A stretch of 64,000 nt of DNA from Rhizopus arrhizus (GCA_024220505.1 JAKZZE010000005.1:394501-458500); one strand, 5' to 3'. Numbered from the stretch's first letter, positions 37,837-50,891 are shown. Made by a program: numbers and translations. The notes: generated from the letters alone by a model not told the origin.

Positions 37837-40029
37837 TGTTATTGTTGTGAAAGGGGAAGAGAGAAATAAAGTAAAAACACCTGTTTTTAAAAAATAAAAT
37901 AAAATAAAAAATAGGTCTCTTACTAATACAACTTGGCCTTTTTTAAAGCAAGTAAAATAAGGTTGTAGATTATCCCTTCCAGCCAGTTTATACTTGGAAC
38001 AATAGCAATAAAAACTAGTGTCTTAAGGAAATAATGTGTAAATCGTTAGATCTAGTATCTAAAAAAAATGCTGATAACATGAATAATGTCTGTGTTTAAA
38101 CGAAGAGTTTTTGCATTGTAGGATGCTGAACGAGGAGCAGAAATAATATGTGTCGGTTAATTATGAAATGTGAGACAGCAAGCCAATACCATTGCAGACG
38201 AAATAAAAGCATCTCTTAAATATCAAGGACACAATAAATAGATTCAAAAAGTTTGAAACAACTGTAGCACAAAAACATAGAAGAAGACCACAAACAATTG
38301 TATCAATAAAAACTACCTTCGAATAAGTACTCATTTTGCATCTTTCAAGTTGAATAACAAATATCTAACCAACATAAACAAATCTTACATTGAGATCATG
38401 GTGAAGTGTATCAAGAAATTGAGATTTGACTCCTAAACTATAGCTCTAAAATCTTTCTTAAAAAAAACCACCATACCAGAAGCACTTTGAAGTAAAGCAG
38501 AAAAAGGAAAAATTAAGTGAAGATTAGAAAAAGCTAGTCTGGTTTGATGGATAGAATCTTAGTTATAGGTGGTGTTGGAGACATAAGAATATTTCTCAAA
38601 CCAAGAAATTCCAGACAAAACAAATAAAACTAACAGCTAAGTTTGAAAAAGGATTAGCAGTGCTTAGAGGTGCTTTTTTGGGCTAGCAGATTAGGGTCTC
38701 TTGTCATACTCGGAAATATCGCTAATTAGGAAGCCTAAGTGCGGTGTCTATCCGACCACTTTTTTCCTATGTAGAAGAATTATCATCTATCGAAAGAGAA
38801 ATTTTTTTTTTCCAAGAAGAATATGGCTCAGCCCATATTAGATCTTGTAGTAACTGGCATAAAGGAAAATGTCAAATCCAATGGTCTGGTTACTGATTTT
38901 TACACAAATTCTTGATGCAAATTCTGTCAAATAACTTTGATCCATATGGAGAAATACTTGAAGGAACAAAGGCGCTAAACAGATCATATAAATCAACTTC
39001 AAGTGTATTTCCAAGGTGCACGGCTTCGTAAAGGCCTTAAATTCAATTTCAACCCTGGCATTAGTATGACCGGCCTACCCATAGCTGCAATTGGCACTAA
39101 AGACAGTCATAGTAAACAGCCCTACAAAGTTTTATGGCCTGTTAGAAATGCTTTATTAGCATTTTTTTAATATTGACAATAACGTGTGATCTTTTCTTCA
39201 AAACAAAAAGAGTGATAGAAAAAAAAAACGAAATCGTAATAATGTCCAAGTTTAATCAACGGATTAAAGATAACAAAGTTCAAAGAAGAATCAAAAAAGT
39301 GAATTATGTCAATAAGATGACCCTAGAAGAGCCATACATAGAACTAAATAACGTTGAAAAATTTTGGGATTTCAGCCTATCAAATTTATAAGCATTAGAA
39401 AAAGCTATTAGAAATAAAGATGTATTGAAGGGCACTCTATTTAAAAGCATATCTTGATACTGATAATGTTTTGTCCAATACTTTGGTAACTGAAAGAATT
39501 ATGTTTACATGCGAAAAGTTTGAGTTTATATTTTCATACTGTATCCAACTTATAACATGCATTTTTAGAAGATTTATTACAATTTATTACGATTCTGTCA
39601 ATATCATGACTACTTTCTTGTTTGTTAGAGAGTGACAATATGCAATCTCTTTTTTGAAATCGCCCTCACTCTCTTTGTCTCTTCAAATTATTAATTCAAG
39701 CCATTGAATAATTTTGAAGTTTAATCGGCTCAGTAAGATAACACAGTCCTATATTAATAGTTTGCACTCCAAATTGTGGGAACATTGGAGAAAGTGGATA
39801 AAGTAGAATCAATCTAGGACTGGCGCCTGTCTTTTCGTAACTTCAGGAAATTTATTTGGTTTTGGCAATACAAGTTTGAATCCCGACGTCCATGAAACAA
39901 ATATCAGTAACAGATTCATCTATTTAACTGGGTATCATGGTTCTTTTTGATAAAATATCTAACCAGTCGGTCAACGCAGTCACGCAGCGACCACAGGCAC
40001 TAGAGCCTCCTACCAAACTGAAAAATATG
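37837..40029. other. Gene-poor region with decayed coding-like stretches
   Basis: About 2.2 kb. From 38824 a frame opens MAQPILDLVVTGIKENVKSN and is broken by TGA and TAA. A later open stretch near 39015-39170 reads ARLRKGLKFNFNPGISMTG. Together they look like a decayed gene or element, but I cannot assign a family. A T-loop-like string at 39875-39890 is not part of a cloverleaf. The right end runs into an ORF1-like relic. Confidence 0.35.
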
Positions 40030-40031
40030 CC

Positions 40032-40510
40032 TTGGTCCCCCAAGTAGTGGCCAGGAAGCGAATATCACTTATGAATGCTACTTTCGAAAACAATATTCAC
40101 AACAGTCAACAAAAAAAAGTTATTCACTCTAAAGTGTGGAGAGTAGGACGTTCTCCAGGTAATGTCCTCCTGGACATGACTGATAGATCTGAATCGTCCG
40201 TGCAGCTTATAGCCTTAATTGCAAAACAATTTCCATCACGAATCGCGGTTGCAACTACCAAAGAAGGCAGTCGAAAGATTGCTGAAATCAATTTTGATCC
40301 CTTAGATCCTGCCATTGACCACATTTTTAAAGACGGTATGACTTTTGAAAATGATGCAGTTAGGCTTTTACCTTGTTGAGCCTTAGATCCAACTGTCCCT
40401 TTAGTTCGACTTCGATTATCGAACCTTCCCTTTCTTAAAAAGGACATTCTTAAGGAACAATTGAAAATGAGTTTGGAACCTTATGGCTCCATTCTTGATT
40501 TGGGAATTCT
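40032..40510 (+). pseudogene. Truncated RRM-like (retroelement ORF1-like) relic
   Basis: One frame from about 40032 continues through a TGA at 40377-40379 to about 40510. The part after the stop (LVRLRLSNLPFLKKDILKE, then LEPYGSILDLGI) looks like an RRM fold: RNP2-like strand, helix, and second strand pair. Such proteins commonly occur as the first ORF of fungal LINEs, so I infer an ORF1 remnant, distinct from the ORF1 at 57.4 kb. It stops abruptly where the next pseudogene begins. Confidence 0.5.
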
Positions 40511-42215
40511 ACAACTTTGTCCCCGCCAGCAAAAAAGAAGCAACGCATTCTGGCCAATGACACTCAATGGTGTATGAATAACAAAGCTACTTTGACACTG
40601 AACCTTTTTGCAGATGAATTTGGTTTATTGGACAAACACTACGCAACTGCACGATACAAAAGCATAATCAATACACATCATTTATCAAGTGAAAAAGAGC
40701 GTTTGGAATCAGAATTAGCTCTCTTCAAGCAATCAAAAGAGTACAAGCTCTATTGGCTAGAAAGGTCGCAACGAAAAACCCAACTTAATACATATGAGAG
40801 TTGCGCTGAATATGTACAAGACGTTGTTGAGCAAGAAACCACAGCACTCACTTCCACAACTCCCATTTCTATCGCTACATCATCGATAACTGTATATAAC
40901 TCCTCATTTTCACATGGTACTCCAATATCTACAGCGATGTCTGATACCACGATACCCATATCTCATACCACAAATATCATAACTGATACTATAGGAACAA
41001 CTGATGCAGCAGCAGCTGACTACCAGGAACTCATTTTCGCTGCTACTGAGACCGTGACGGATGATGTGAAAAATACTACCCCTTTGGAGCCATGGATGTT
41101 CCAGGGCACGAACGTAGCCGAGTTATTCACAAAATTCCAACAAGCTGTCACCAGAATGACTACTAATCAGTTGCTCTTTATCGAATCTTCTGTACACGAG
41201 CTTTTATCCTTGTCTAATATCCTTCTTTTATGCACTAGCCAACACAGTCCACTGTGCATGGATATATTCTCTGAAGACATCCTTGTCGAACTCAATAAGG
41301 AAATGTTAGTTGAATGCATGGACTTCAAGCAGGATATGTGTGATGATGTGTATATGAAACTGACTCGATTTATGAACAATATGGACTCAAAGCTTCAATC
41401 AAAGGATGATGTTGAAATTGATCTCTTGGTGCTTGGTAGGAACTTGAACCCACTTCAGGGATCTTTGTTGCGAGGCATCACGGCCGCGTAAGTCATAATT
41501 AACAGTGATAGAACTGAAAGAAGTTCTGTAAGTTGTAATCATGTTACAAACTAAATATTTTTTATAGAATGCGCAAACTTCCCCTAATTGCCATCAAGAA
41601 CAAGAAATACATTGGTGAATGTGAACTTTTCACGATGTATTTTGATCCTATCTTATCCTCTTTGCTATCTGATCCCGACAAAAACGTCTAGTTGCGATGG
41701 TCAAATGTCACATGTGATGAGACTGGAGAGATGCGCCCTGATGCCACTATTTCTAAGTTATGTCAGCGTGATTTTGGACCAAGTCTTGGGTTTGGCGAAG
41801 TGAAATTGGCGCGCCCCTCTACCGATAACCATGCTTTATGCCACATCTACTGCGTTTAGCAATTTTTGCCAAGGATACTGTTGATGCTAACAAACTGCAA
41901 GCCGCGATGACTTTCCAAATCAATGGATATAACATCACTTTTTTCTTGACACGCCTGCGTCATGATGGAATGTATCTTATGCAAGAAATTGGCCAGCTCA
42001 CATTTCCACGCTCCTTGGAAGAATTGGTTTCCTTTGTCAATTTGAAGAATATTCGCACGCTGTTGATGATAACCGAAGCATTTTGGCGGCTGTGCCGACC
42101 TGTGAATGATGGAGAGTCTTGGGAGACGAAACGGCGTCCCACCCACCCTAGCATCTACTCGTTGATTGATGCCACCAAGGGTCGACATCGCTTTTGTGCC
42201 TCGCGATTTGAGTAA
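40511..42215 (+). pseudogene. Decayed member of a lineage-specific nuclease-like family
   Basis: A long frame begins at 40517 with a TTG where a start would be expected (then SPPAKKKQRI). It runs to 41487, then joins across an 80-nt intron with perfect signals (GTAAGT...TATAG, 41488-41567) to MRKLPLIAIKNKKYIGECELF. Downstream are TAG at 41689-41691 and a frameshift near 41842, so the gene is broken. The region 41734-41805 reads RPDATISK...FGPSLGFGEVKLA, spacing and residues typical of a PD-(D/E)xK nuclease core. After the frameshift, FQINGYNITFFLTRLR and FPRSLEEL parallel the gene at 62.2 kb. The N-terminal 300 residues are Ser/Thr-rich with helical parts. Nuclease function is inference from the motif. 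Confidence 0.6.
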
Positions 42216-42497
42216 TAAGTGATAAATACCACTTTATTTCTTTTTTTTTTTTTAAAAAAAAAAAAAAAACAATAAATACATCAATTGTGGTGATGCCAAT
42301 AGGAAAAATAATTGTACTGGTAATAAAAACGTGAATCATCTTCATAACTAGATTGGTGTGATTTTGAAGGAAATAAGAGAGCTTATGTGTGCATTTGATT
42401 ATTGATCATTATGTGAAGAAAAAGAGAGAGAGAGATGATTGCAATTTTTTTTTATAGCTTACTTGGTAGGGTGATCTCTGAAAAGGCACATCAATGA

Positions 42498-42870
42498 TTA
42501 TAGCCTCTCTTTGTTGAAGCATTTCCAAAGATATTTAACAGAATGAGAAACAAAGCCATTGAAATCACTTAGATATAAGCTATCACATGCCTCACTAATT
42601 CTAGTCATCAACGATTCTTTTTTCAAAAACTTATTTCGTTTAACTTTACTCTTAACAACTGACCAGAACTGCTCGATTGGATTCAGTTCAGGGGAATATA
42701 GAGGAAGATATACATACTAATACCCTCGAGAGTGAATATATTTTCCTATATCAGTTGAGCTATGGATAGGAGCATTATCCATGACAAGGTAGTATCTCTT
42801 TATTTCTGTATACTTGTCCTTCTTACCCTTGAGTCTCTTTTTTGCTTGAATTGCATTGATGACCATGTTT
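42498..42870 (-). pseudogene. Tc1/mariner-like transposase C-terminal relic
   Basis: Minus-strand reading gives YYLVMDNAPIH (second catalytic Asp) and, 34 positions later, SPELNPIEQFW (catalytic Glu), the DD34E signature of Tc1-like elements. An in-frame TAG lies between them, and the N-terminal half is missing. The frame ends at 42498-42500. It is related to the relic at 56.2 kb. The right-hand terminal repeat of the same element lies at 42980-43138. Confidence 0.8.
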
Positions 42871-42979
42871 TAATAATAAAAATTGTACTTGATTTATCGA
42901 ATATATTCTTAGATAGAAACAATAAGATTAAAGCAAAATTCAAATTTACTCTTTTATTAAATGAAATGTGTGAAGGTAC

Positions 42980-43138
42980 TATGTAATTCAGTTAAGCACC
43001 GTATTATTAAGTGCAATGGATTAAACCTCTTTTTATGGCACTAACCGACAAATTAAAACTCTCTCGACAATTGTATTTTTATTAACCGACGATTATTTTT
43101 TTTTGTAACCGTCAATTACTTTTTTTGCAACCGTCAAT
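42980..43138. repeat. Long terminal repeat end of Tc1-like element, with tandem ~22-bp motif
   Basis: On the minus strand this end reads as successive units of about 20-23 bp, each starting TTGACGGTT or TCGTCGGTT and followed by an A-rich run. The outermost unit is at 43127-43138 (GCAACCGTCAAT on plus). The inverse arrangement with matching inner sequence (GGTTTAATCCAT...GCACTTAA) is found at 55.92-56.13 kb. Each sits on one side of a related transposase relic, so they are left and right ends of the same family. Confidence 0.65.
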
Positions 43139-44416
43139 ATCCACCATCCTAACTGTACATGAAAGAAAATCTAATGAACTTCATTTTACGAAGGCTTTTA
43201 AACTCAAAAAAGGGAAACTTATAACCTTTAGAAATCTGAAAAATATGATATCATATCCTTTTCCTCTAGATTCTTTTGAGCCTCGGTTTAGAGTTATGAT
43301 TAGCTTTGCAGTACATAAACAAAGCTGTGAAAAACAGCTGCTGTATCCCCTCCTTGAGCTCACATTACATTTTTTCAGTTACTTGAGGTCAGGTTTGGTT
43401 TTCCCGCTACTTTGCTAGTTGAGCCGCGGCCAACCTCCTCATGTAGACGAGACTTGCTTATTTTAGTAAATCTCTTGGCTTAAGAATGGTGGCGTAGGTT
43501 TCAATAATGCTTTTCATCTGTTTCGATCTGGAATGAATATTTTATAGTTGCATACTTAAAGACATCTGGAAGTGAGGGGATTTGGGAAATTTAAGTTTTT
43601 TTTGGGTTATATAAAATCGAAAGCTGGCAATAAGATACAATATTGGCACGTCAAATCCAGGGATATTATAGTTAGAATAATCATTTTCTGATTTTCAGGA
43701 TACATTTTTCTTGTGTATTGCTATACGCTTATGTTTACGGCTGAAAGAACCATTTAAGAATCGCACCATGTTGTTACATCCGCCAATGAGGAATTACGGA
43801 AAAAATAAAAGAAAAATTATTTATAAATAAATTAAAAAAAAGCTCTGCTTGTATAATTAAAAACCATTCTTTTCCTTTTCGTGAAGCTGCATCAAGTTTA
43901 AGAGTAAATGAAACGGGAAGAGGATATATAAAATAGGTTTGAAATGACGCGATAAATAAAAGCACATGAGCTGGTGTATGCCAGCGAAAAAAAAAAAAGC
44001 AATCCTTTTTATATCTAGCAAAGTCTGTACAACAAAGACCTTTTCTCTCATCTTATTTTTTCCTTGTTTAGGAGTAAAATCAGTTTTTTCTTTTGAAAAC
44101 AAATCGTCATGATTTATAAAAAGAAACTATTATTGTTAATTTTCTTAAAACAGTTTAGTCTAGTTAATGAAAAAGTGTTTGATATAAAACTGCATATCTT
44201 CTTGTAAGAAATACACTCCTCGACCCTTGACAACCCTAAAGTTGCTTTGTTTGGCTTTTCTTGCTTGTTGCTCAAAAAAAAAAGTTAAAAATAACATCCT
44301 ATAATTATCCCGCTTTTTCAAATTTATTTATAACTAAGCAATTACAAAAAAAAAAAAAAAAAGAAAACTCTTTCTTTCTTACTTTATTTCTTTATACCAA
44401 AAACAAAACAAAAAAA
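43139..44416. other. Intergenic, nothing recognised
   Basis: AT-rich spacer. A frame at 43125-43418 without ATG and short minus-strand frames near 43.8-44.1 kb show no similarity. The last 150 bp before the SEL1 gene have A runs (up to 17 nt). No TATA box is clear. Confidence 0.4.
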
Positions 44417-45863
44417 ATGCTCTCTGATTTCAAGAAAAAGTTAAAAAATAGTGCGAGTTCAATTCGTTCTGTAAAAAGTGAACGTAACCAACATTTTATA
44501 AATAATTCTACCCCAGCGTTATCGCCTAGAACATCTAACACGCATAGTTACAGAAGTTATAGCAGTAACAGTAGCAGTACAGCTAGTCTTCCCAATATGC
44601 CGCCCACACCCCCTTCGCATCATCCCTCCAATCTCAGTTTACCCTTCTCACAAAGCGATATCTTTTTAAATCATACACATTTAAAACCTGGTAACAACGC
44701 AGCCCTTTTAGCCTATGAAAAGACAATCAACTTGTACCGTGAAAATGCAAAACATATTAATGATCCTAGCATTCAGTGGGATTTAGCTACTTATCTTTAT
44801 GAATCGTCGAAAATGCAACATAACACAACCTATATACACGAAGCCGTCAAGATTTTAAAGTCCTTGTCATTTAAGGGACATGCAGAGGCACAGTATTATT
44901 TAGCCAACATTTATGCCTCTGGTCAATTGAGTAAATCTCATAAGCCCGATTTTAATCAAGCCTTTCCATTGTTCCTACAATCTGCTAAACACCAGCATGC
45001 AGATGCTGCTTATAGGTAAATACATATAAATTTGAAAAGATCTGTTTATGTTATATATAACTCAGATTGCATAAACAATGTTAAAGCGATTTAGTTTCAA
45101 ACTAAAAATAAAAATTAATATAGAGCTGCTAAATGTTATGAAGATGGTTTGGGGTGTTTAAAAAATAAATCAAAAGCACATCAGTATTACAAGTGAGTTC
45201 TAAAATCATTACAAAAAAAAAAAATATTTATCTTTTTATCTCAGAATTGCAGCTACACTAAATCATCCTGGCGCAATGTATCGATTAGGCATGGCTGAGA
45301 TCAATGGTGATTTAGGCTTAAAGCGTAATGTTCGCAATGGTAACAAATGGTTAAAGCGATCTGCAGATGCGGCTACATCAGATTATCCTCACGCATTGCA
45401 CGAGTTGGGATTATTACATGAACAAGGTCTAGATGATATCATTTTCAAAGACGCTAAATATTCTGTTCAACTCTATGCAAATGCCGCCGAGTTGGGATAT
45501 GCTCCCTCTGCTTATCGACTCGGTCAGTGTTTTGAGTTTGGTTATCTCACTTGTCCCAAGGACGCAGTTAGCTCAGTACATTATTATACGATTGCTGCTA
45601 GACAAGGACACGCTGAAGCTTGTTTTGCTCTTTCAGCTTGGTACCTTGTAGGAGGCGATCAATTAGAAATTTCTGAAGAAAAGGCACTCGAGTGGGGCAA
45701 ATTGGCTGCTGAAAAAGGAGTACCAAAAGCTGAATATGCTGTAGGATATTTTGCTGAAATGGGAATAGGAAGGGAAAAAGATCTCGAAGAAGCCATGCGA
45801 TGGTATAAAACGGCCGCTGATCATGGTAATAAGAAGGCTATTCAAAGATTAGCCCAGCACTAA
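44417..45863 (+). CDS. SEL1-repeat protein (Chs4/Skt5-like)
   Basis: Three exons, 44417-45015, 45124-45192 and 45245-45863; 428 aa from MLSDFKKKLKNSASS. The first 100 residues are Ser/Pro/Asn-rich and disordered. From about residue 110 there are roughly seven SEL1 repeats (for example GHAEAQYYLANIYASG, ALHELGLLHEQG, APSAYRLGQCFEFG, GHAEACFALSAWYLVGG, PKAEYAVGYFAEMGIG, AMRWYKTAADHGNKKA). This architecture matches fungal chitin-synthase activators of the Skt5/Chs4 type. It ends RLAQH without the CaaX prenylation box of yeast Chs4, so membrane attachment would differ. It converges on the TBL1-like gene, with about 300 bp between that hold only T runs. Confidence 0.82.
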
Positions 45864-46166
45864 AATAATAATACCAATGAAAATAATGCGCTTCCGTCTA
45901 TTAAAGAAGTAAATTATTTTTTTTTCTTTTCTTTTTGTCTTGCATTGTACATATAAATATATTTTTAACGTTTTTTTTTTATTCTTTTTTACATAAATGT
46001 CTCTGGATAAGCATCAATTATTTTTGAACAAGTTAAAATCTAACTGTGCATCTAATGTTTGAAGCATAAAAACAAGGTTCAATTGCATGCTTTCTTATAT
46101 TATTCTTAGAGCAATATCCCTTTTTGTGCATTTGGAAGAAACCATGTTTTTCATGCTAAATACATT

Positions 46167-48001
46167 CTATTTATTCATGTGGTTTAAAATAACAACCTGC
46201 TTATTAGATGTACAAGCTGCTAATTTATCTCCATTTTTACTAAAATGCACTTCAAAAATACCACCATCTGCTTTAAATGTCTTTTTCAATGATCCATTCT
46301 ACATAAAAGTAAGTTAGTACAAAAATATGTGCTTCCATCTACTGATATTACCTTTGTATCCCACACATTTAATACCTCATCAAAACTACCAGAGGCTAAT
46401 AGACGTGCATCAGGGCTAAAGGAAATAGAATAAACAGCTTCTGTGTGGTTATTAAGCACATGAAGACAAGTACCACTCAGGGCATCCCACAAACGAACAG
46501 AAGCATCAAAACTGGCGGTTGCCAAAATACCAGAGTCCTTTTGAGGAGCCCATTGTAATGTGTAGATTTGAAGTGTATGCCCTCGAATTTGCTGTATTGG
46601 TTTATCGGATGCTAATGACCATATCTTGCATGTCATGTCGTCTGAGCAAGAAGCTAAATATTGTCCAGAAGGATCCCAGCGTACAGCATTCACTTCATCT
46701 TCATGACCTACCCATTTCTTTAAGGGCTTGGTTTGACCTAACTTGCAAACATAGATTGTTTTATCAGATGAACAAGAGGCAAAAGTCGTATTGTCCATCC
46801 AATCTACATCAAGAATAGCCACTAATAATAAATGTAGATGTTAGGTCGATGCAATACAAAAAGCGTTCCTTTCTCTCATTACATGCGTGGTACTCGAATT
46901 GCTGTTTCATTTCACCTGTTTCAGGATCCCAAATGATTGTTGTTGTATCTGCACTGCCACTTAAAACAAGATCTCCTTTCATATTCCATTTTAAAGAAAA
47001 GATCGGTCCTCGGTGTTGTGCCATCACAAAGCGTAGTTGACCTTTTTGTGTCCATATTCTTGCCTGTCCATCATAAGAACCTGTCACTAACAAAGTGCCT
47101 GTTGGCTGTTTTTTTTTTTTACTTATTAATACACGGTATTTTCTAAAAAAAATCGTACTTACATTCCAGTCGAGTGTTGTAACATCTTTATTATCATTCA
47201 GGTTTGGTAAATGATTAAGTATAATTGGTTGTATTGCCGCTTCTTTATCCTCTGGAACATTCCACAATCTTGCTGTTGCATCTCCAGAGCTAATAGATAT
47301 ATATTAGATATGAGCCATACATAAAAGCATGTATGTGTGTACCCTGAAGCAAGAAGTGAGGTTGTGATAGGATTCCATGCACAAGAAAATACTTCACTCT
47401 TATGCCCCTTGAGCATAATAACATCATTTAGATCAATTTCTGTTGTTGTAGTCGGTGTTGGTGGTGGTGGTGGTGTATTATCAATACTACTTTCTACCAT
47501 TTCCTCATCTTCTTTTATAACTTTCTTTATTGACTCATTTTCGTCCAATTCTGTGCTCTCTTTTCTCGCTCTTTTCTCTCTTTCTTTCTGTTTCTTTTCA
47601 TCTTTTCTTTGTCTCTTTATTGTTGCTGTTGTTGTAGTTGTTGTTGTTGTTCTAACCGGTTCACTATTAAATGTGTTGCCAGTGAGTTCACAGTGATGAG
47701 GTTCTAATAGTGAAAATGGCACGTTGCATTCCATCAATTCGCCTTCTTCATTCATGTGCGCTTCTATTTCCATGAACTGAAGTCCTTTATGAATGATGTT
47801 GATCAGTGCTCCTGGTTGAATGTGTGTATCTCGATAAGCTGATTTTTCTACTTGACTTTCATACTGAAAAGCAAACGATGTATGTCGAAATCCTTAAAAC
47901 ATATTTATATAAAATACAAACTTTATGTTACTTTTCTCTGTACCTGATTCTTGCAAGTATTTGTAAACGATAATGTTTACTTCTTCACTTGTAAGTACCA
48001 T
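46167..48001 (-). CDS. TBL1/TBL1XR1-like WD40 corepressor subunit
   Basis: Exons 48001-47944, 47892-47343, 47289-47163, 47105-46883, 46821-46352, 46298-46167; 519 aa. The N-terminal LisH motif ([21 protein letters not shown]) is split by intron 1. A low-complexity linker with poly-Thr and Lys/Glu-rich basic stretches follows. Then come eight WD40 repeats: [92 protein letters not shown]. Orthologues (human TBL1X, yeast SIF2) act in histone-deacetylase corepressor complexes. The LisH plus eight-blade layout makes this assignment good. Confidence 0.9.
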
Positions 48002-50104
48002 TTCGCGTTATTGTTTCTTTTTACTTTTATACACAAAAAAGGCTAAAATAAGAAATAGTTTGTGTGGTTTTTTTTTCTTGTCGTACATAGTGACCGCTCT
48101 TTTATTGGGAGTTGCCATAAAAATAAATACATGGAATCATTTCTTTTAGATAAAGCGAGAGTGTTTATGCTAAACCTTGATTTTGAAAACAATTAAAGAA
48201 AATAAGCTATTGTTCACTTCTAAAATGATTTTGGATTAAATTTAAACTAAACTCAAAAAAAAATAAATAAAAGCTTAACATGATTACAATATTCATTATG
48301 ATTTGATAAGCAAGATGTCAATTCGGTATAAAAGATAGCAATCTTTATTGCTGATTTCACAAATTTGTTAAATGAAAAATAATAATAATGAAATTCTACC
48401 ATAGAGATGTTTTTTATAAAAAGACGCGGCTTATAAAAAAAAAGAGACAAATGAAAACATGAACTGACATTCAGTCTCATACGCCTTTTCTATGAAAACA
48501 ATATGAATGATTCTTTTCATGCAAAATAAAGAAAAACATAGTTGAAGCTTAAGAGCATAGATATAGCATAGTTGTCCAAGTTATAAGCATGTAATCCTGT
48601 ACTCTATCTCTCATTCAAGCCTTTTATTTTGGCAGAGTACATACTAAAGGCTGTAAAACCACATTGCGAATAACAAACTTATTTTTGGATACGGGGCGTT
48701 TGAAATCAAAGATGACTTTGTTTGCAGGGTTTCTCTAAAAGATGTTGATTGTTGACAATGTTTTGCTTTACATTTGTTTCTTGTTTCTCGAGCCACCACT
48801 TTATCCTTGATATACTAAAGAATTCCTTTTTTTTTTTTCTTATTTTACTTTCAATGTATCTTAGCTTATTTATAATCTGTTTGTTATTTCGAGCTTTTTA
48901 AATTGCCGAAATGCATTTGAACAATCCTGCGACAATTGGCAGCGATAGAACCTTATGTCTCTCTAAAATACCAATCCTGCTTCTTATCGCACAGCCATAT
49001 ATTACGGCGCATTTGGCGCTTGGATAGGATTTATATGCCCTTTTAACATGTTCTATAAGTAGCCACTTACTTTTTGTATTTACATCAGAAATTCCTTTGA
49101 TTCGTGGTGATTGGCATCCAAATCAATGTATTTAACAGGATGGAAATTATCAAATTCTTTATTAATGAATTCATTTCGAAAGATCTAGAGAAAGTGTATC
49201 CATGCTGAATACCAAGTATTGTTTTGGAAGGCTCCCTTATATTAAATGTTCTCATTACATTCAAAAACACTTTTCCATATATCGCTGCTACTGTTGCCCA
49301 CTTTATACAATACATATAAATACGCTGCATGTCTGTAAAGTAAAAATTTGCTCAACATCCAATTGACTACGCAGGATACTAACCATGTTCCTATATGACG
49401 CTCTTTTACTTGATCGAAAGCTGGAGATTGGGCTTGCTTTTGCCGTTCTTAATCACAGAATGATCTTCTTCTTAACTTCTCGATTTGCCCTTTGTACTTT
49501 ATTGGTTGGCAACTGCTTTATCTAAAACATCTTTTTGCATAGTTAGAATTCAAAAACAATTGGCTTCATTGACCATCAGGCAGATCGCTCTAATATTCTA
49601 TCTGTATGACGAGAAAGCTTCGAAACTCATTCCATTACTTTGCATTGGTAGCTAAACGTGTTTTGAGAATTATCGCGAGTATTGAACCTTGACAAGCGAT
49701 CTTTAATCATTGTTTATTCATAAAGTAGAATACTAGCCGTAAAAGTTGAATGAACGAAATACAGGGTAATTGCTGAGATCAAGCTATATTTTATGTTTTA
49801 TAAAACAACTACAAAAATTAACACGGCTCACTCTATTGCAACTAGACTTTTTTCATAAAAGCCCAATTATATTTTGAAATAGAATAAGCTATAACATATG
49901 CTTCATCTTTTCTTGTTTTGCCAAACAATCCCCATTGTTAGTTCCATCAGACACCATTTGCTCTAGTAATGACTCTATTCTTTTAACAAACAACTTTAAA
50001 GCATTTACTTTCTTCTTTTTTAGATGTTTATAAAGTCAACATTTATTATTAATAAATTAAATAAGCTGCGAAATCAAGCTGCTTTTTTGCGATATCTTTC
50101 TGTC
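48002..50104. other. Gene-poor 2.1-kb region
   Basis: AT-rich, with only fragmentary frames. On the minus strand about 49.34-49.08 kb two overlapping frames are open, one of them reading FHPVKYIDLDANHHESKEF. They may be remains of a gene, but I cannot assign it. No repeats or RNA genes were recognised. Confidence 0.35.
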
Positions 50105-50891
50105 TTAAGAAAAAACGTCATTTAACATATCACCAAGCATATTTTTAGCATTGTCTACTAGGTTTCCTGCAACAGAGGCAAAATCGACCACGTCACCATT
50201 TGCGCTTTTGATGGTGTCTGCAATATCAAATGCAGCCTCGTTAGGTCGACGCGGAGCAACGCTTGCGGTCATACTTTGTTCAGATGAACCTTTTTCAAAA
50301 GCTTCGACAATAAAACGAGCAGCATCATTAGGGCGAATAGGAATACCACTCACACTTTGAACAGATTCGAGATCTGCCATGGCCTCTAATTTAAGAAGAT
50401 CGAAGTGTGCTGGAAGAATGGTGGATTGACCAAAAGCGGGGGGAGCCTGAGAAATCATTTGGGGAGATGCCCGACGAGGTTCCGGAAGGAATGCTTGAGA
50501 AAACAGGTCACCAAGAATGGCTGTAAGAGGACATATAATGTCATTACATCTTTCTGCAGCTGTTGCTTTATCTGTCATTTCACCTTGAGTCAATCGAGGA
50601 TTGTTTACAGCATTCACTGTATCTCCAGCCTTATAAGCATCTATCGAGTTAAATGGTCAGCTTTTGTTTTTGTTATTTTTTTAGATATTTTACAAATATA
50701 CGATTCTTCATTAACCGTGACAGTCTCGACCGCAATGCTTGTAACATATGCACGCTTAGCTAAACTATGTAGGCTCCTAATTAATGCATGTAAAGTGTGC
50801 TATTTATCTAAACCTACTCCATATGATTGGCTGGCATGGCAGCAACAAAGGCAGCAAGTGTAGAAATAGTAGAAATAGCTAAAAGCTTCAT
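50105..50891 (-). CDS. Secreted orphan protein with dibasic site and RPN[DE]AA repeat
   Basis: Exons 50891-50818, 50764-50694 and 50640-50105; 226 aa. Signal peptide MKLLAISTISTLAAFVAAMP. Soon after comes DLAKR|AYVTS, a Lys-Arg site suited to Kex2 processing. The mature part has two Cys (CNDIIC) and two degenerate repeats starting IRPNDAARFIVEAFEKG and RRPNEAAFDIADTIKSA, and ends in an amphipathic stretch, NMLGDMLNDVFS. There is no GPI signal and no enzyme motif. I do not recognise the family. Secretion is well supported; function is unknown. Confidence 0.75.

Noticed and set aside
39870..39900. T-arm-like string (AGTTTGAATCCC) suggesting a tRNA
   Set aside because: No matching acceptor, D or anticodon stems within 90 bp upstream.
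43125..43418. 97-codon frame to the right of the Tc1-like end
   Set aside because: No ATG at its start, partly overlaps the terminal repeat, no recognisable similarity.
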